This document shows positions 1 to 6,957 of a DNA stretch of 17,311 nucleotides, piece by piece. The DNA is from JBPYCR01 sp051846935. GTDB taxonomy: Bacteria > Bacillota > Bacilli > Bacillales > Amphibacillaceae. The notes under the pieces are model-generated. The model was not told where the DNA came from. It searched no databases and worked only from the letters and a program-made list of their open reading frames with translations. The number at the start of each line of letters is the position of its first letter. The stretch's first letter is position 1. The position numbers and the translations under genes are program-made. The stretch covers positions 1-17,311 of the forward strand of contig NZ_JBPYCS010000041.1 in assembly GCF_051846935.1 (NCBI RefSeq), in the 5' to 3' direction.

Positions 1-2
1 TT

Positions 3-2243
3 GTTTTTTTTATTCCATTCGCCATTTTCATTTACTTTTTAACATTTTTAGGGGAAGATTTTACCATTTACAAACAAACATATCAATGGATCCCTTCATT
101 AAAAATTAATATTGATTTATATTTAGACGGACTTAGCCTATTATTTGTTCTATTAATTAGTGGAATCGGTTCACTCGTTGTTCTCTATTCCATTTATTAT
201 ATGGACAAGTCTGAACGATTAGGTCACTTTTATGTGTATTTACTTATGTTTATGGCGGCAATGCTTGGAGTTGTCTTATCGGATAACATTTTCGTATTGT
301 ATACGTTTTGGGAATTAACTTCAATATCTTCCTTCCTATTAATTGGGTATTGGCATTATAAATCACGTTCCAGATATGGCGCTCTAAAGTCTATGATGAT
401 AACAGTCTTTGGTGGTTTAAGCATGTTTGGCGGATTTGTACTACTATACGTCGTTACTGGAACAACGAGCATTCAGGAAATAATTTTTCAAGCAGATACT
501 GTTTTAAATAGTACGTACCTTCCATTAATACTTATCCTTATATTGCTAGGTGCATTTACGAAGTCTGCTCAATTTCCATTTCATATTTGGTTGCCCGATG
601 CAATGGAAGCTCCTACCCCTGTCAGTGCATACTTACATTCTGCCACGATGGTTAAAGCAGGGATTTACTTAGTTGCTCGCTTATCACCTATCTTCGCTGC
701 TTACGAATGGTTTTTTATTTCCGTTAGTTTGATTGGAATCATTACCTTATGTTGGGGCTCTTACATGGCCGTTCGTCAAACAGATCTTAAAGCGATTCTT
801 GCATTCTCTACCATTAGTCAATTAGGAATGATCATGGCGATGCTTGGATTCGGTACGAAAATCGCCATTTTTGCTGCGGTCTTTCATATATTAAACCATG
901 CAACATTTAAAGGAAGTTTGTTTATGATTGCCGGAATCGTTGATCATGAAACAGGTACGAGGGATATTCGGAAGCTTGGAGGCTTATACACCTTAATGCC
1001 TATTTCAGCTACATTAGCTTTATTCGGCACTTTCTCCATGGCGGGTGTACCATTGCCTTTTTTAAACGGCTTTTATAGTAAAGAGTTGTTTTTTGATGCA
1101 AGTATTCGTTTGGATAATGGAGCGAGTGCTTTAGCGAGCGTATTAGCTAATGCCATTCCATATTTGGCAGTATTTGGAAGTGTTTTCACCTTTGTATATT
1201 CAATGTATTTATTCTTTGGTGTCTTTGGTAAGAAAAAGAATCGTTTAACCAAACAGCCACATGAAGCTCCTTTAGGAATGCTTCTATCTCCTTTAATTTT
1301 AGTTAGTGGAGTAATTATTATTGGGTTGTTTCCAAATGTATTCAACAATTCTTTTTTAGCTCATGCTGCAACAGCAATTAGCGGAGAAACACAATTTCCT
1401 ACTATTAAGTTTTGGCATGGCTTCTCTTCTATTCCATTATATATGTCATTAGCTGTAGTACTGATCGGAGCAATATTTGTTGCTACACGACAAAAATGGG
1501 TTAACGTTTATTCCGTTATCCCGGGAAATAGAAGCTTTAATAATGTATACGACCGAGGCATGAAACAATTGGACATCGCATCGGAAAAAATAACAAACTA
1601 TTATATGACTGGTTCACTACGTACATACATGGCAATTATTGTAAGTACAATCGTAATCGTTACTTTTACATTTATGTATTTAACAGACGGGTTTTCAATC
1701 CAATTTGATAATCTCGCAAATGTAAAGTTTATAGAAATTGCAATCGTGTTTTCCATCATCATTGCCTCTCTATGGACTATTTTTTCTAATAATAATTTGG
1801 CGGCAATATTAATTCTTGGAATTGTCGGTTACGGGGTAGCAATGCTATTTGTCATTTATCGTGCACCTGACTTAGCGTTAACTCAGCTCGTAATTGAAAC
1901 AGTTACAGTAGTTTTATTTTTACTTTGCTTCTACCATTTACCAAAGCTACGTAAACGAGACGAATCAAAAGGAACAGTAATTACGAACATTATTATTTCT
2001 GTCAGCTTTGGCGTGTTAATGACGATGATTGGTATCTCAGCCCATAGTACGAACTGGTTTGACAAAATATCGGACTACTTTATTGAAACATCATTAACGA
2101 TCGGCGGCGGCCACAATATCGTAAATGTTATATTAGTTGATATGCGTGGGATTGATACGTTATTTGAAATTGCAGTACTTGGTATTGCAGCACTTGCTAT
2201 TTTTGGCCTTATCCGGCTACGTAATGATAAGGAGGCTAAGTAA
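3..2243 (+). CDS. mrpA: Na+/H+ antiporter subunit MrpA (5'-truncated by window edge)
   Basis: This is the large subunit of the multisubunit Mrp cation/proton antiporter, a membrane protein homologous to complex I subunit NuoL. The frame is open from base 3, so the first in-frame ATG at 201 is internal: the 66 codons before it read as MrpA sequence (WIPSLKINIDLYLDGLSLLF). 746 codons are present; B. subtilis MrpA is about 800 aa, so roughly 40-50 N-terminal residues lie outside. The proton-antiporter core carries the TM5 glutamate in FWELTS, the lysine in FTKSAQFPFHIWLP and a further lysine in MVKAG. The C-terminal third has the MrpA-specific part with APDLALTQLVIET and ends at RGIDTLFEIAVLGIAALAIFGLIRL. 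No MrpB-type domain (GGGFVGGL-like motif) is fused to the C-terminus. It is the first visible gene of the mrp operon, and its stop codon abuts the mrpC start. Confidence 0.96.
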   Translation, partial: VFFIPFAIFIYFLTFLGEDFTIYKQTYQWIPSLKINIDLYLDGLSLLFVLLISGIGSLVVLYSIYYMDKSERLGHFYVYLLMFMAAMLGVVLSDNIFVLYTFWELTSISSFLLIGYWHYKSRSRYGALKSMMITVFGGLSMFGGFVLLYVVTGTTSIQEIIFQADTVLNSTYLPLILILILLGAFTKSAQFPFHIWLPDAMEAPTPVSAYLHSATMVKAGIYLVARLSPIFAAYEWFFISVSLIGIITLCWGSYMAVRQTDLKAILAFSTISQLGMIMAMLGFGTKIAIFAAVFHILNHATFKGSLFMIAGIVDHETGTRDIRKLGGLYTLMPISATLALFGTFSMAGVPLPFLNGFYSKELFFDASIRLDNGASALASVLANAIPYLAVFGSVFTFVYSMYLFFGVFGKKKNRLTKQPHEAPLGMLLSPLILVSGVIIIGLFPNVFNNSFLAHAATAISGETQFPTIKFWHGFSSIPLYMSLAVVLIGAIFVATRQKWVNVYSVIPGNRSFNNVYDRGMKQLDIASEKITNYYMTGSLRTYMAIIVSTIVIVTFTFMYLTDGFSIQFDNLANVKFIEIAIVFSIIIASLWTIFSNNNLAAILILGIVGYGVAMLFVIYRAPDLALTQLVIETVTVVLFLLCFYHLPKLRKRDESKGTVITNIIISVSFGVLMTMIGISAHSTNWFDKISDYFIETSLTIGGGHNIVNVILVDMRGIDTLFEIAVLGIAALAIFGLIRLRNDKEAK

Positions 2244-2582
2244 GTGGAGATTATTATTTCAATATTAGCAGGTATATTATTCACTACAGGAATTTACAAT
2301 ATATTACAAAAACAGTTGTTGCGAATTGCAATCGGTACAGGATTAATATCACACGCTGCTCACCTGTTTATTTTAACGATGGGTGAATTAAAAAGAGGTC
2401 AGCCTCCTGTATTACTTGAAGGTGTTTCGGATTATACCGATCCTTTGCCACAAGCTTTAATATTAACATCAATTGTTATTAGCTTTGGTGTCACAAGTGT
2501 TGTATTGGTATTGGCTTACCGAACTGTCAATGAAAATAAAACAGACAATATGGAACAATTAAGGGGTAACGAATATGAGTAA
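2244..2582 (+). CDS. mrpC: Na+/H+ antiporter subunit MrpC (NuoK-like)
   Basis: Small membrane subunit of the Mrp antiporter, homologous to NuoK of complex I. The 112 aa match the family length. Three hydrophobic segments are visible at about 1-20, 25-46 and 70-92, with the hallmark DPLPQALILTSIVISFGVTS and the C-terminal YRT..E.KTD....LRG. The start is GTG directly after the mrpA TAA, with a strong SD AAGGAGG (2229-2235) inside the end of mrpA, so translation is probably coupled. The gene overlaps mrpD by 8 nt. In standard seven-gene mrp operons this position is occupied by mrpB and mrpC comes third; here mrpC follows mrpA directly. Confidence 0.95.
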   Translation: MEIIISILAGILFTTGIYNILQKQLLRIAIGTGLISHAAHLFILTMGELKRGQPPVLLEGVSDYTDPLPQALILTSIVISFGVTSVVLVLAYRTVNENKTDNMEQLRGNEYE

Positions 2583-4050
2583 TTTTGTTGTCTTACCAAT
2601 AATTATTCCTTTATTAGCAGGAATAATTACTGCTTTCTTTAATAAAAACATACGAATTTCCCGTAGTCTTACGAAAATTATCATTATATTTAATCTAGTG
2701 ATTTCAAGTGTTCTTGCATGGCGAGTATTACAGCAAGGGAATTTAATATTAGAAACCGGCAGTTGGCCTGCACCTTATGGAATTATTTTTGTTGCCGATC
2801 CACTTTCTGTGTTACTCGTTTTAACGACGAACATCATATCTGTTGCCTGCGCTTTTTACGCACCGCATTGTCTTTCAACTGAAAAAGAAAAGCATTATTT
2901 TTACTCGTTTTTCTTCTTTTTAATAAGTGGTGTATCTGGAGCATTTTTAACAGGTGACTTGTTTAACCTATTCGTTTTCTTTGAAGTTCTATTAATGGCC
3001 TCTTATGGGCTAATCGTACTTGGTGGAAATAAAGTTCAACTAAGAGAATCATTGAAGTATGTACTTTTTAATTTGTTTTCATCGGTACTATTCGTAACGA
3101 CAATAGCCTTTTTGTATTCTGTAGTCGGTACGGTTAATATGGCTCAAATTGCACAACGGGTTCAAGAAGTAGAGCAGCAAGGAGTATTAACTACAATTGG
3201 GATTGTATTATTCTTTGTTTTCGCTACTAAAGCAGCTCTTTTTCCGCTTTATTATTGGATGCCACATTCGTATATTGTACCGAACCCTGTTATCTCAGCC
3301 TTGTTCGGAGCTTTATTAACTAAAGTAGGCCTATACTCCATCTTGCGTGTATTTTCATTAATATTCGTTTTTGAAATAAATTTAACCCACGGATTTTTTA
3401 TTTGGATTGCTGGTTTATCTATGCTTTTTGGTGTTATAGGTGCACTATCGACAAATAATGTTAAGTTAATTATTGCGTATAATGTAATTCCAGCTATCGG
3501 ATTTATGATTATGGGTATAGCGATTTTTAACCAAGATGCAATGAGTGGTACAATTTATTATTTAATCCATGATATGATTATAAAAACTGCACTCTTCTTA
3601 ATTGCAGGAGTAATTGCCTATGTTTCGGGAACATCGGATTTACGAAAGATGTCGGGGTTAATGCATCATTATCCATTTCTAGCTTGGATACTATTTATCT
3701 CCGCGTTTGTATTGGCTGGAATTCCACCTTTCAGTGGATTTATCGGTAAATTGCTTTTACTAAAAGGCGGGCTTGCAAATGAAGAAATTAGTATCGTTAT
3801 TATTGCGCTTATTTCGAGCCTACTCATTTTGTACTCTATCTTAAAGATATTTATACGTGGGTTTTGGGGAGAAAAAGATGTGTCTATTGAACACAAATCA
3901 ATTAAAGGACGTATGGCCCCTATCGTTTTTTTGCTTGGATTTTCGATTGCTTTAGGAATTGGTGCAGAGTTTATGTACCCAATTGTCGATTCCGTTTCAG
4001 CTTATTTGCTTGATCCGGAAATATATATTGATTCGGTTTTAAAGGAGTAA
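2575..4050 (+). CDS. mrpD: Na+/H+ antiporter subunit MrpD (NuoM/N-like)
   Basis: Second large proton-translocating subunit of the Mrp antiporter, homologous to NuoM/NuoN. The 491 aa are full length, with about 14 hydrophobic segments. The residues known to be needed in Bacillus pseudofirmus MrpD are present at the same numbers: Glu137 in FVFFEVLL and Lys219 in FATKAALFPLYYWMPHSY. Further family signatures are LFGALLTKVGLYSILR and IAYVSGTSDLRKMSGL. The ATG overlaps the end of mrpC by 8 nt and is preceded by AAGGGG (2561-2566). All key residues are kept, so the subunit looks functional even though mrpB is missing from the operon. Confidence 0.96.
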   Translation: MSNFVVLPIIIPLLAGIITAFFNKNIRISRSLTKIIIIFNLVISSVLAWRVLQQGNLILETGSWPAPYGIIFVADPLSVLLVLTTNIISVACAFYAPHCLSTEKEKHYFYSFFFFLISGVSGAFLTGDLFNLFVFFEVLLMASYGLIVLGGNKVQLRESLKYVLFNLFSSVLFVTTIAFLYSVVGTVNMAQIAQRVQEVEQQGVLTTIGIVLFFVFATKAALFPLYYWMPHSYIVPNPVISALFGALLTKVGLYSILRVFSLIFVFEINLTHGFFIWIAGLSMLFGVIGALSTNNVKLIIAYNVIPAIGFMIMGIAIFNQDAMSGTIYYLIHDMIIKTALFLIAGVIAYVSGTSDLRKMSGLMHHYPFLAWILFISAFVLAGIPPFSGFIGKLLLLKGGLANEEISIVIIALISSLLILYSILKIFIRGFWGEKDVSIEHKSIKGRMAPIVFLLGFSIALGIGAEFMYPIVDSVSAYLLDPEIYIDSVLKE

Positions 4051-4056
4051 ATTACT

Positions 4057-4533
4057 ATGGCCTTTCAAATTGTTATAAATTTAATCATATCATTTATGTG
4101 GATGTTTTTAAGTGAGTCCTATACATTCCCAAGCTTTATATTCGGTTATTTATTAGGACTCGTCTTAATTCTCGTTTTAGATCGTTTTTTACCAAGCTCA
4201 TTTTACCTAAAGCGTGTATTCAAGATCGTTAAATTGGTATTTATCTTTTTCCGTGAGTTAGTTTTATCAAATATTGACATTGTTCGTCTCGTATATAAGC
4301 GTAAACCAAATATAGAGCCTGGAATTTTTGCAATGCCAACGGAGCTAAAATCAGACTGGGAAATTACTTTGCTTGCAAACTTAATCACGCTTACACCTGG
4401 AACTTTATCGGTCGCAATAGCAGATGATAATTCGGTTATATTTATTCATGCTATGCATATTGACGAGGTTGATGCTGCTATTTACGACATTAAAAACACA
4501 TTTGAAAAGGCTATTATGGAGGTAACACGATGA
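4057..4533 (+). CDS. mrpE: Na+/H+ antiporter subunit MrpE
   Basis: Small membrane subunit found in Mrp complexes but without a clear complex I counterpart; it is required for full antiport in Bacillus. The 158 aa are typical. Two or three hydrophobic segments fill residues 1-75, followed by a cytoplasmic part with the conserved LITLTPGTLSVAI motif (about 113-125) and the HAMHID stretch. The start is ATG with SD AAAGGAG (4041-4047), 6 nt after the mrpD stop. Its stop codon overlaps the mrpF start as ATGA (4530-4533), indicating coupled translation. Confidence 0.95.
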   Translation: MAFQIVINLIISFMWMFLSESYTFPSFIFGYLLGLVLILVLDRFLPSSFYLKRVFKIVKLVFIFFRELVLSNIDIVRLVYKRKPNIEPGIFAMPTELKSDWEITLLANLITLTPGTLSVAIADDNSVIFIHAMHIDEVDAAIYDIKNTFEKAIMEVTR

Positions 4534-4841
4534 CAGGCACATTGCAGATGTCCGAACAGGTATTATCGATCGTAACACTAATATGCTTAATTGGTATTGC
4601 AGTTTCTGTCCTCCTGCTTTTATATCGGATTATCGTTGGACCAACGAATCCAGACAGAGCGACAGCATTGGATGCGCTTGGGATCAATTTAATGGCAATT
4701 GCGGCTATCATGGCAATTCGATTAGTAACAACTAAATTAAACGATGTCATCCTTCTTATCGGTATACTATTGTTTATTGGTACATTAGCAATTGCCAAAT
4801 ATATTGAAAAGGGTGTTATTATTGATCGTGACGATGATTGA
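4530..4841 (+). CDS. mrpF: Na+/H+ antiporter subunit MrpF
   Basis: Small three-helix membrane subunit of the Mrp antiporter. The 103 aa contain the family hallmark YRIIVGPTNPDRATALDALGIN (about 32-53) with its conserved aspartates, followed by two more hydrophobic helices. The ATG lies in the ATGA overlap with mrpE and is preceded by GGAGGT (4518-4523). An internal ATG at 4548 could also start the protein, but the SD favours 4530. The 3' end overlaps the mrpG start by about 8-14 nt. Confidence 0.94.
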   Translation: MTGTLQMSEQVLSIVTLICLIGIAVSVLLLLYRIIVGPTNPDRATALDALGINLMAIAAIMAIRLVTTKLNDVILLIGILLFIGTLAIAKYIEKGVIIDRDDD

Positions 4842-5190
4842 GGTTTTAATGAATATTATAATAATTTTCCTTTTACTTGCCGGAACGTTTTTCATTTTAT
4901 CAAGTTCCATTGGAATTAATCGATTTCCTGGCGTTTTTACAAGACTTCATGCAGCAACAAAAGCACCAACCCTTGGCATTTTCAGTATATTAATTGCAGC
5001 TTTTTTGTTTTTATATGGCGATCATGGAATTGTGAGCGGAAAGTTGCTATTAGCAATTATTTTCATTTTATTAACTGCGCCGGTATCAGGACATGTGCTC
5101 TCAAGGGCGGCACACCGTAGTGGAGTAAAGCCCTATTTGAAAAGCAGAAACGACGAATATGAAGCGTATGTACAAAAACAGAATAAGTAA
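4828..5190 (+). CDS. mrpG: Na+/H+ antiporter subunit MrpG
   Basis: Last subunit gene of the Mrp antiporter. It encodes three hydrophobic segments, the hallmark SSSIGINRFPGVFTRLHAATKAPTLG and KLLLAIIFILLTAPVSGHVLSRAA. I chose GTG at 4828, giving MTMIEVLMNIIIIF and 120 aa, because it aligns with MTAIEIIVSIF of B. subtilis MrpG and lies about 12 nt after AAAAGGGTG (4807-4815). ATG at 4834 is the alternative. A further in-frame ATG at 4792 would add 12 residues that read out of mrpF sequence and has no family support. The gene overlaps mrpF by 14 nt and is followed 5 nt later by the operon terminator. Confidence 0.92.
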   Translation: MTMIEVLMNIIIIFLLLAGTFFILSSSIGINRFPGVFTRLHAATKAPTLGIFSILIAAFLFLYGDHGIVSGKLLLAIIFILLTAPVSGHVLSRAAHRSGVKPYLKSRNDEYEAYVQKQNK

Positions 5191-5194
5191 TGAG

Positions 5195-5240
5195 AAAGCG
5201 GAGGAATCATATTAAATGATTACCTCCGCTTTTAATTCGA
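5195..5240 (+). terminator. Rho-independent terminator of the mrp operon
   Basis: Arms AAAGCGGAGGAATCA (5195-5209) and TGATTACCTCCGCTTT (5217-5232) pair over 15 bp with one bulged A and a 7-nt loop, and the right arm runs into a short T-rich tail. It starts 5 nt after the mrpG stop, so it separates the mrp operon from sigK. Confidence 0.88.
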
Positions 5241-5241
5241 T

Positions 5242-5300
5242 TCGGACAGACACAATTCTCCTCGCTTATACATACAGATAAAATATAGGCAAATGCCTAT
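5242..5300 (+). promoter_or_regulatory. Candidate sigK control region (sigma-E-like -10, SpoIIID-like site, palindrome)
   Basis: Between the mrp terminator and sigK three signals can be seen. CATACAGA at 5271-5278 resembles the sigma-E -10 consensus CATACAAT (6 of 8), with a weak ACAATT about 13 nt upstream. TCGGACAGAC at 5242-5251 fits the SpoIIID consensus WWRRACARNY at 9 of 10 positions. ATAGGCAAATGCCTAT at 5285-5300 is a perfect palindrome with 7-bp arms, near the expected transcript start. Sigma-E plus SpoIIID is the known control of sigK in B. subtilis, which agrees with this reading, but the -35 is poor and the assignment is an inference. Confidence 0.4.
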
Positions 5301-5322
5301 GGAGCACGTTAGGAGGTGTATA

Positions 5323-6036
5323 TTGTTGTCCAGTATTTTAACTGTACTCGCCTACTTAATAAAAGAAACCCTCTTCTTTGTATCCTATGTAAAAAACCAT
5401 GCCTTCCCTCAACCATTGTCACCGGAAGAAGAAGCGAAGTATATTAAAGAAATGCAAGAAGGCAATAAAGAAGCTCGTGACAAATTAATTGAACATAACT
5501 TACGTTTAGTAGCACATATTGTGAAAAAGTTTGACAATACTGGAGAAGATATGGAAGATTTAATTTCAATTGGAACGATCGGGTTAATTAAAGGAGTTGA
5601 AAGCTTTAAAGCTGGAAAAGGGACTAAGCTTGCAACTTACGCTGCTAGATGTATTGAGAATGAAATACTGATGCATTTACGTGCGTTAAAGAAAGTTAAA
5701 AAAGATGTCTCCCTCCATGATCCAATTGGGCAAGACCATGAAGGTAATGAAATTAGTTTAATTGATATTTTAAAAGCGGAAAATGAAAATATTATTGATT
5801 TTATCCAATTAAATATGCAAATTGATAAAATGCAAGCGTTTTTTCAAGTGTTGGATGAACGTGAAAAAGAAGTAATTATTTACCGTTATGGGTTAAATGA
5901 ACATAATGAAATGACCCAACGTGAAATCGCAAAAATGCTGAATATTTCAAGAAGCTATGTTTCACGGATTGAAAAGAGAGCGTTAATGAAAGTATTTCGG
6001 GAGTATTATCGAAAAGAAAGAGGAAATTTTAATTAA
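5323..6036 (+). CDS. sigK: RNA polymerase sporulation sigma factor sigma-K (pro-sigma-K)
   Basis: Late mother-cell sigma factor controlling coat and spore maturation genes. I start it at TTG 5323 because AGGAGGTG (5311-5318) lies just upstream and because this start gives a pro-sequence ending FFVS before YVKNHAFPQPL, aligning residue for residue with B. subtilis pro-sigma-K (Lys14-Glu15 in register). TTG 5326 is the alternative. The 237 aa include a hydrophobic, membrane-associating pro-region (1-21), sigma region 2 (about 51-120, with NLRLVAHIVKKF, EDLISIGTIGLIK and TYAARCIENEILMHLR) and a region 4 helix-turn-helix (197-221, TQREIAKMLNISRSYVSRIEKRAL). The gene is continuous; the skin prophage-like element that splits it in B. 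subtilis is not here. The protein ends soon after the HTH and lacks the basic tail of the B. subtilis protein. Confidence 0.95.
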   Translation: MLSSILTVLAYLIKETLFFVSYVKNHAFPQPLSPEEEAKYIKEMQEGNKEARDKLIEHNLRLVAHIVKKFDNTGEDMEDLISIGTIGLIKGVESFKAGKGTKLATYAARCIENEILMHLRALKKVKKDVSLHDPIGQDHEGNEISLIDILKAENENIIDFIQLNMQIDKMQAFFQVLDEREKEVIIYRYGLNEHNEMTQREIAKMLNISRSYVSRIEKRALMKVFREYYRKERGNFN

Positions 6037-6528
6037 TCAGTTCTCCTTATTATTAAATTGGTAAATCACCATTCAATACTTAGTTACAATCACTTCTTTA
6101 TTTTCCAACTCGTTTCTAATTGCTTTCATTGAGAATGTGCCATATTCTAATAATATGTGTAAATGCTCGTCCCACTGTTTAAATCGTTCTCGTACGAATA
6201 TCAAAATCTTTCCATGTTGGATCTGCTTACTACTATTCTGCAAAATTAATCTTCGCCTTACTTTCTGTCCAAATTACGACTCTATCGTTTATTATTAATA
6301 ATATTTTTAGCGGAGTATTCCCCATACCTTTTAGTTCCCATCACCAGAAGACTACTGTTATCGATGAGAACTTGGGGAGATACTTCTTTTTTTTGCGTAT
6401 ACCCCTCCCCTACTCGTACTAAAACACACTTACTTCAAATAGCGTACATTAGTATTCGTTTTCAGCTGTGCACATAGCTTTTCATTAAACGGCATATTAA
6501 GCTATGCAAATACTAAGCAGGAGGTTGA
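6037..6528. other. Gap after sigK: remnant on the - strand, one inverted repeat, no clear terminator
   Basis: No intact gene is visible. Besides the possible - strand remnant (6073-6325) it holds an 8-bp perfect inverted repeat, CATAGCTT (6473-6480) and AAGCTATG (6499-6506), just ahead of the small ORF at 6529. A loose pairing GTTCCCATC / GATGAGAAC upstream of a T-run near 6385-6394 could end sigK transcription, but it is weak. Confidence 0.5.
6073..6325 (-). pseudogene. Frameshifted remnant of a small unidentified gene
   Basis: Reading leftward, an ATG at 6325 opens MGNTPLKILLIINDRVVIWT... for 30 codons and then hits TAG around 6235. Shifting frame there, the sequence continues open as SSKQIQHGKILIFVRERFKQWDEHLHILLEYGTFSMKAIRNELENKEVIVTKY and stops at TGA 6073-6075. 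Together this would be a protein of about 84 aa with one net frameshift. Both halves have protein-like composition, but I do not recognise the family. The SD before the ATG is poor. It may instead be chance open frame in AT-rich DNA. Confidence 0.3.
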
Positions 6529-6699
6529 TTGGAAGACCGTTTACCAAATTGTACATATATTCGTGTAAACAAACATAACTATGAACAAGCCCGAAACATT
6601 TGTATAGAAGATAGTTCACATTGTAATGATCCTGCTTTTAAAGCACGTGTGTTGAAGTTCTTGTGTGAACAGCTTAACACTAGGAAAGCAAAGATTTAA
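6529..6699 (+). CDS. Small Cys-containing hypothetical protein (56 aa)
   Basis: An open frame of 56 codons starts at TTG 6529 just after AGGAGG (6519-6524, 4-nt spacing), an SD as good as those of the neighbouring genes. The product reads MEDRLPNCTYIRVNKHNYEQ... and ends FLCEQLNTRKAKI. It is hydrophilic with no membrane segment or signal peptide, and has four cysteines (about residues 8, 25, 32, 46) and several His and Asn. I do not recognise a family. The TTG start and small size would hide it from length-filtered gene finders. An inverted repeat (6473-6506) precedes it; no clear terminator follows. The SD and sustained frame are the only evidence, so it is tentative. Confidence 0.45.
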   Translation: MEDRLPNCTYIRVNKHNYEQARNICIEDSSHCNDPAFKARVLKFLCEQLNTRKAKI

Positions 6700-6864
6700 A
6701 TAAGAAGTAAAAGTTGTAGCCACACTTATTCATACCAAAATATGAAACCAGTTCTATCTCCAAAAAAATCCTACATTAAAATTAAATTCTATACTTATTG
6801 TCAAACAGAATGGGCAGGTTGACTTCCTAATAGAACGCTTTGTTCATACACACCAACTGTTACA

Positions 6865-6895
6865 TTTCAAGAAACACGATTCAAAAGCTTATAAT
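6865..6895 (+). promoter_or_regulatory. Candidate sigma-A promoter for oppBCDA
   Basis: A perfect TATAAT lies at 6890-6895, about 60 nt before the oppB start. The best upstream -35 candidates are weak, TTCAAG (6866-6871, 18-nt spacing) or TTTCAA (19-nt spacing). It is the only convincing -10 in the 258-nt gap before oppB, which otherwise shows no gene. Confidence 0.35.
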
Positions 6896-6957
6896 GCAAT
6901 GTTTGTAATGACTGAACTCACAATGCGTACTAACTTTTCATGAAGGAGATATACTTT

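Noticed and set aside
1073..1348. Antisense open frames inside mrpA and several other genes
   Set aside because: They lie opposite clearly conserved coding frames, lack SDs and have no family features; they are shadows of the real genes.
5293..6036. ATG 5293 as start of sigK
   Set aside because: It lies inside a palindrome upstream of the AGGAGGTG site and adds 10 residues absent from sigma-K proteins; TTG 5323 fits SD and alignment.
6340..6394. GTTCCCATC/GATGAGAAC pairing followed by a T-run as a sigK terminator
   Set aside because: The stem is imperfect, the loop is long and the T-run is about 17 nt away from the stem; it is not a convincing terminator.
6745..6943. Open + strand frame of about 59 codons (VKQNGQVDFLIERFVHTHQLLHFKK...) ending next to the oppB SD
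   Set aside because: It has no start codon or SD near its beginning, no family resemblance I can name, and this length is not rare by chance in AT-rich DNA.
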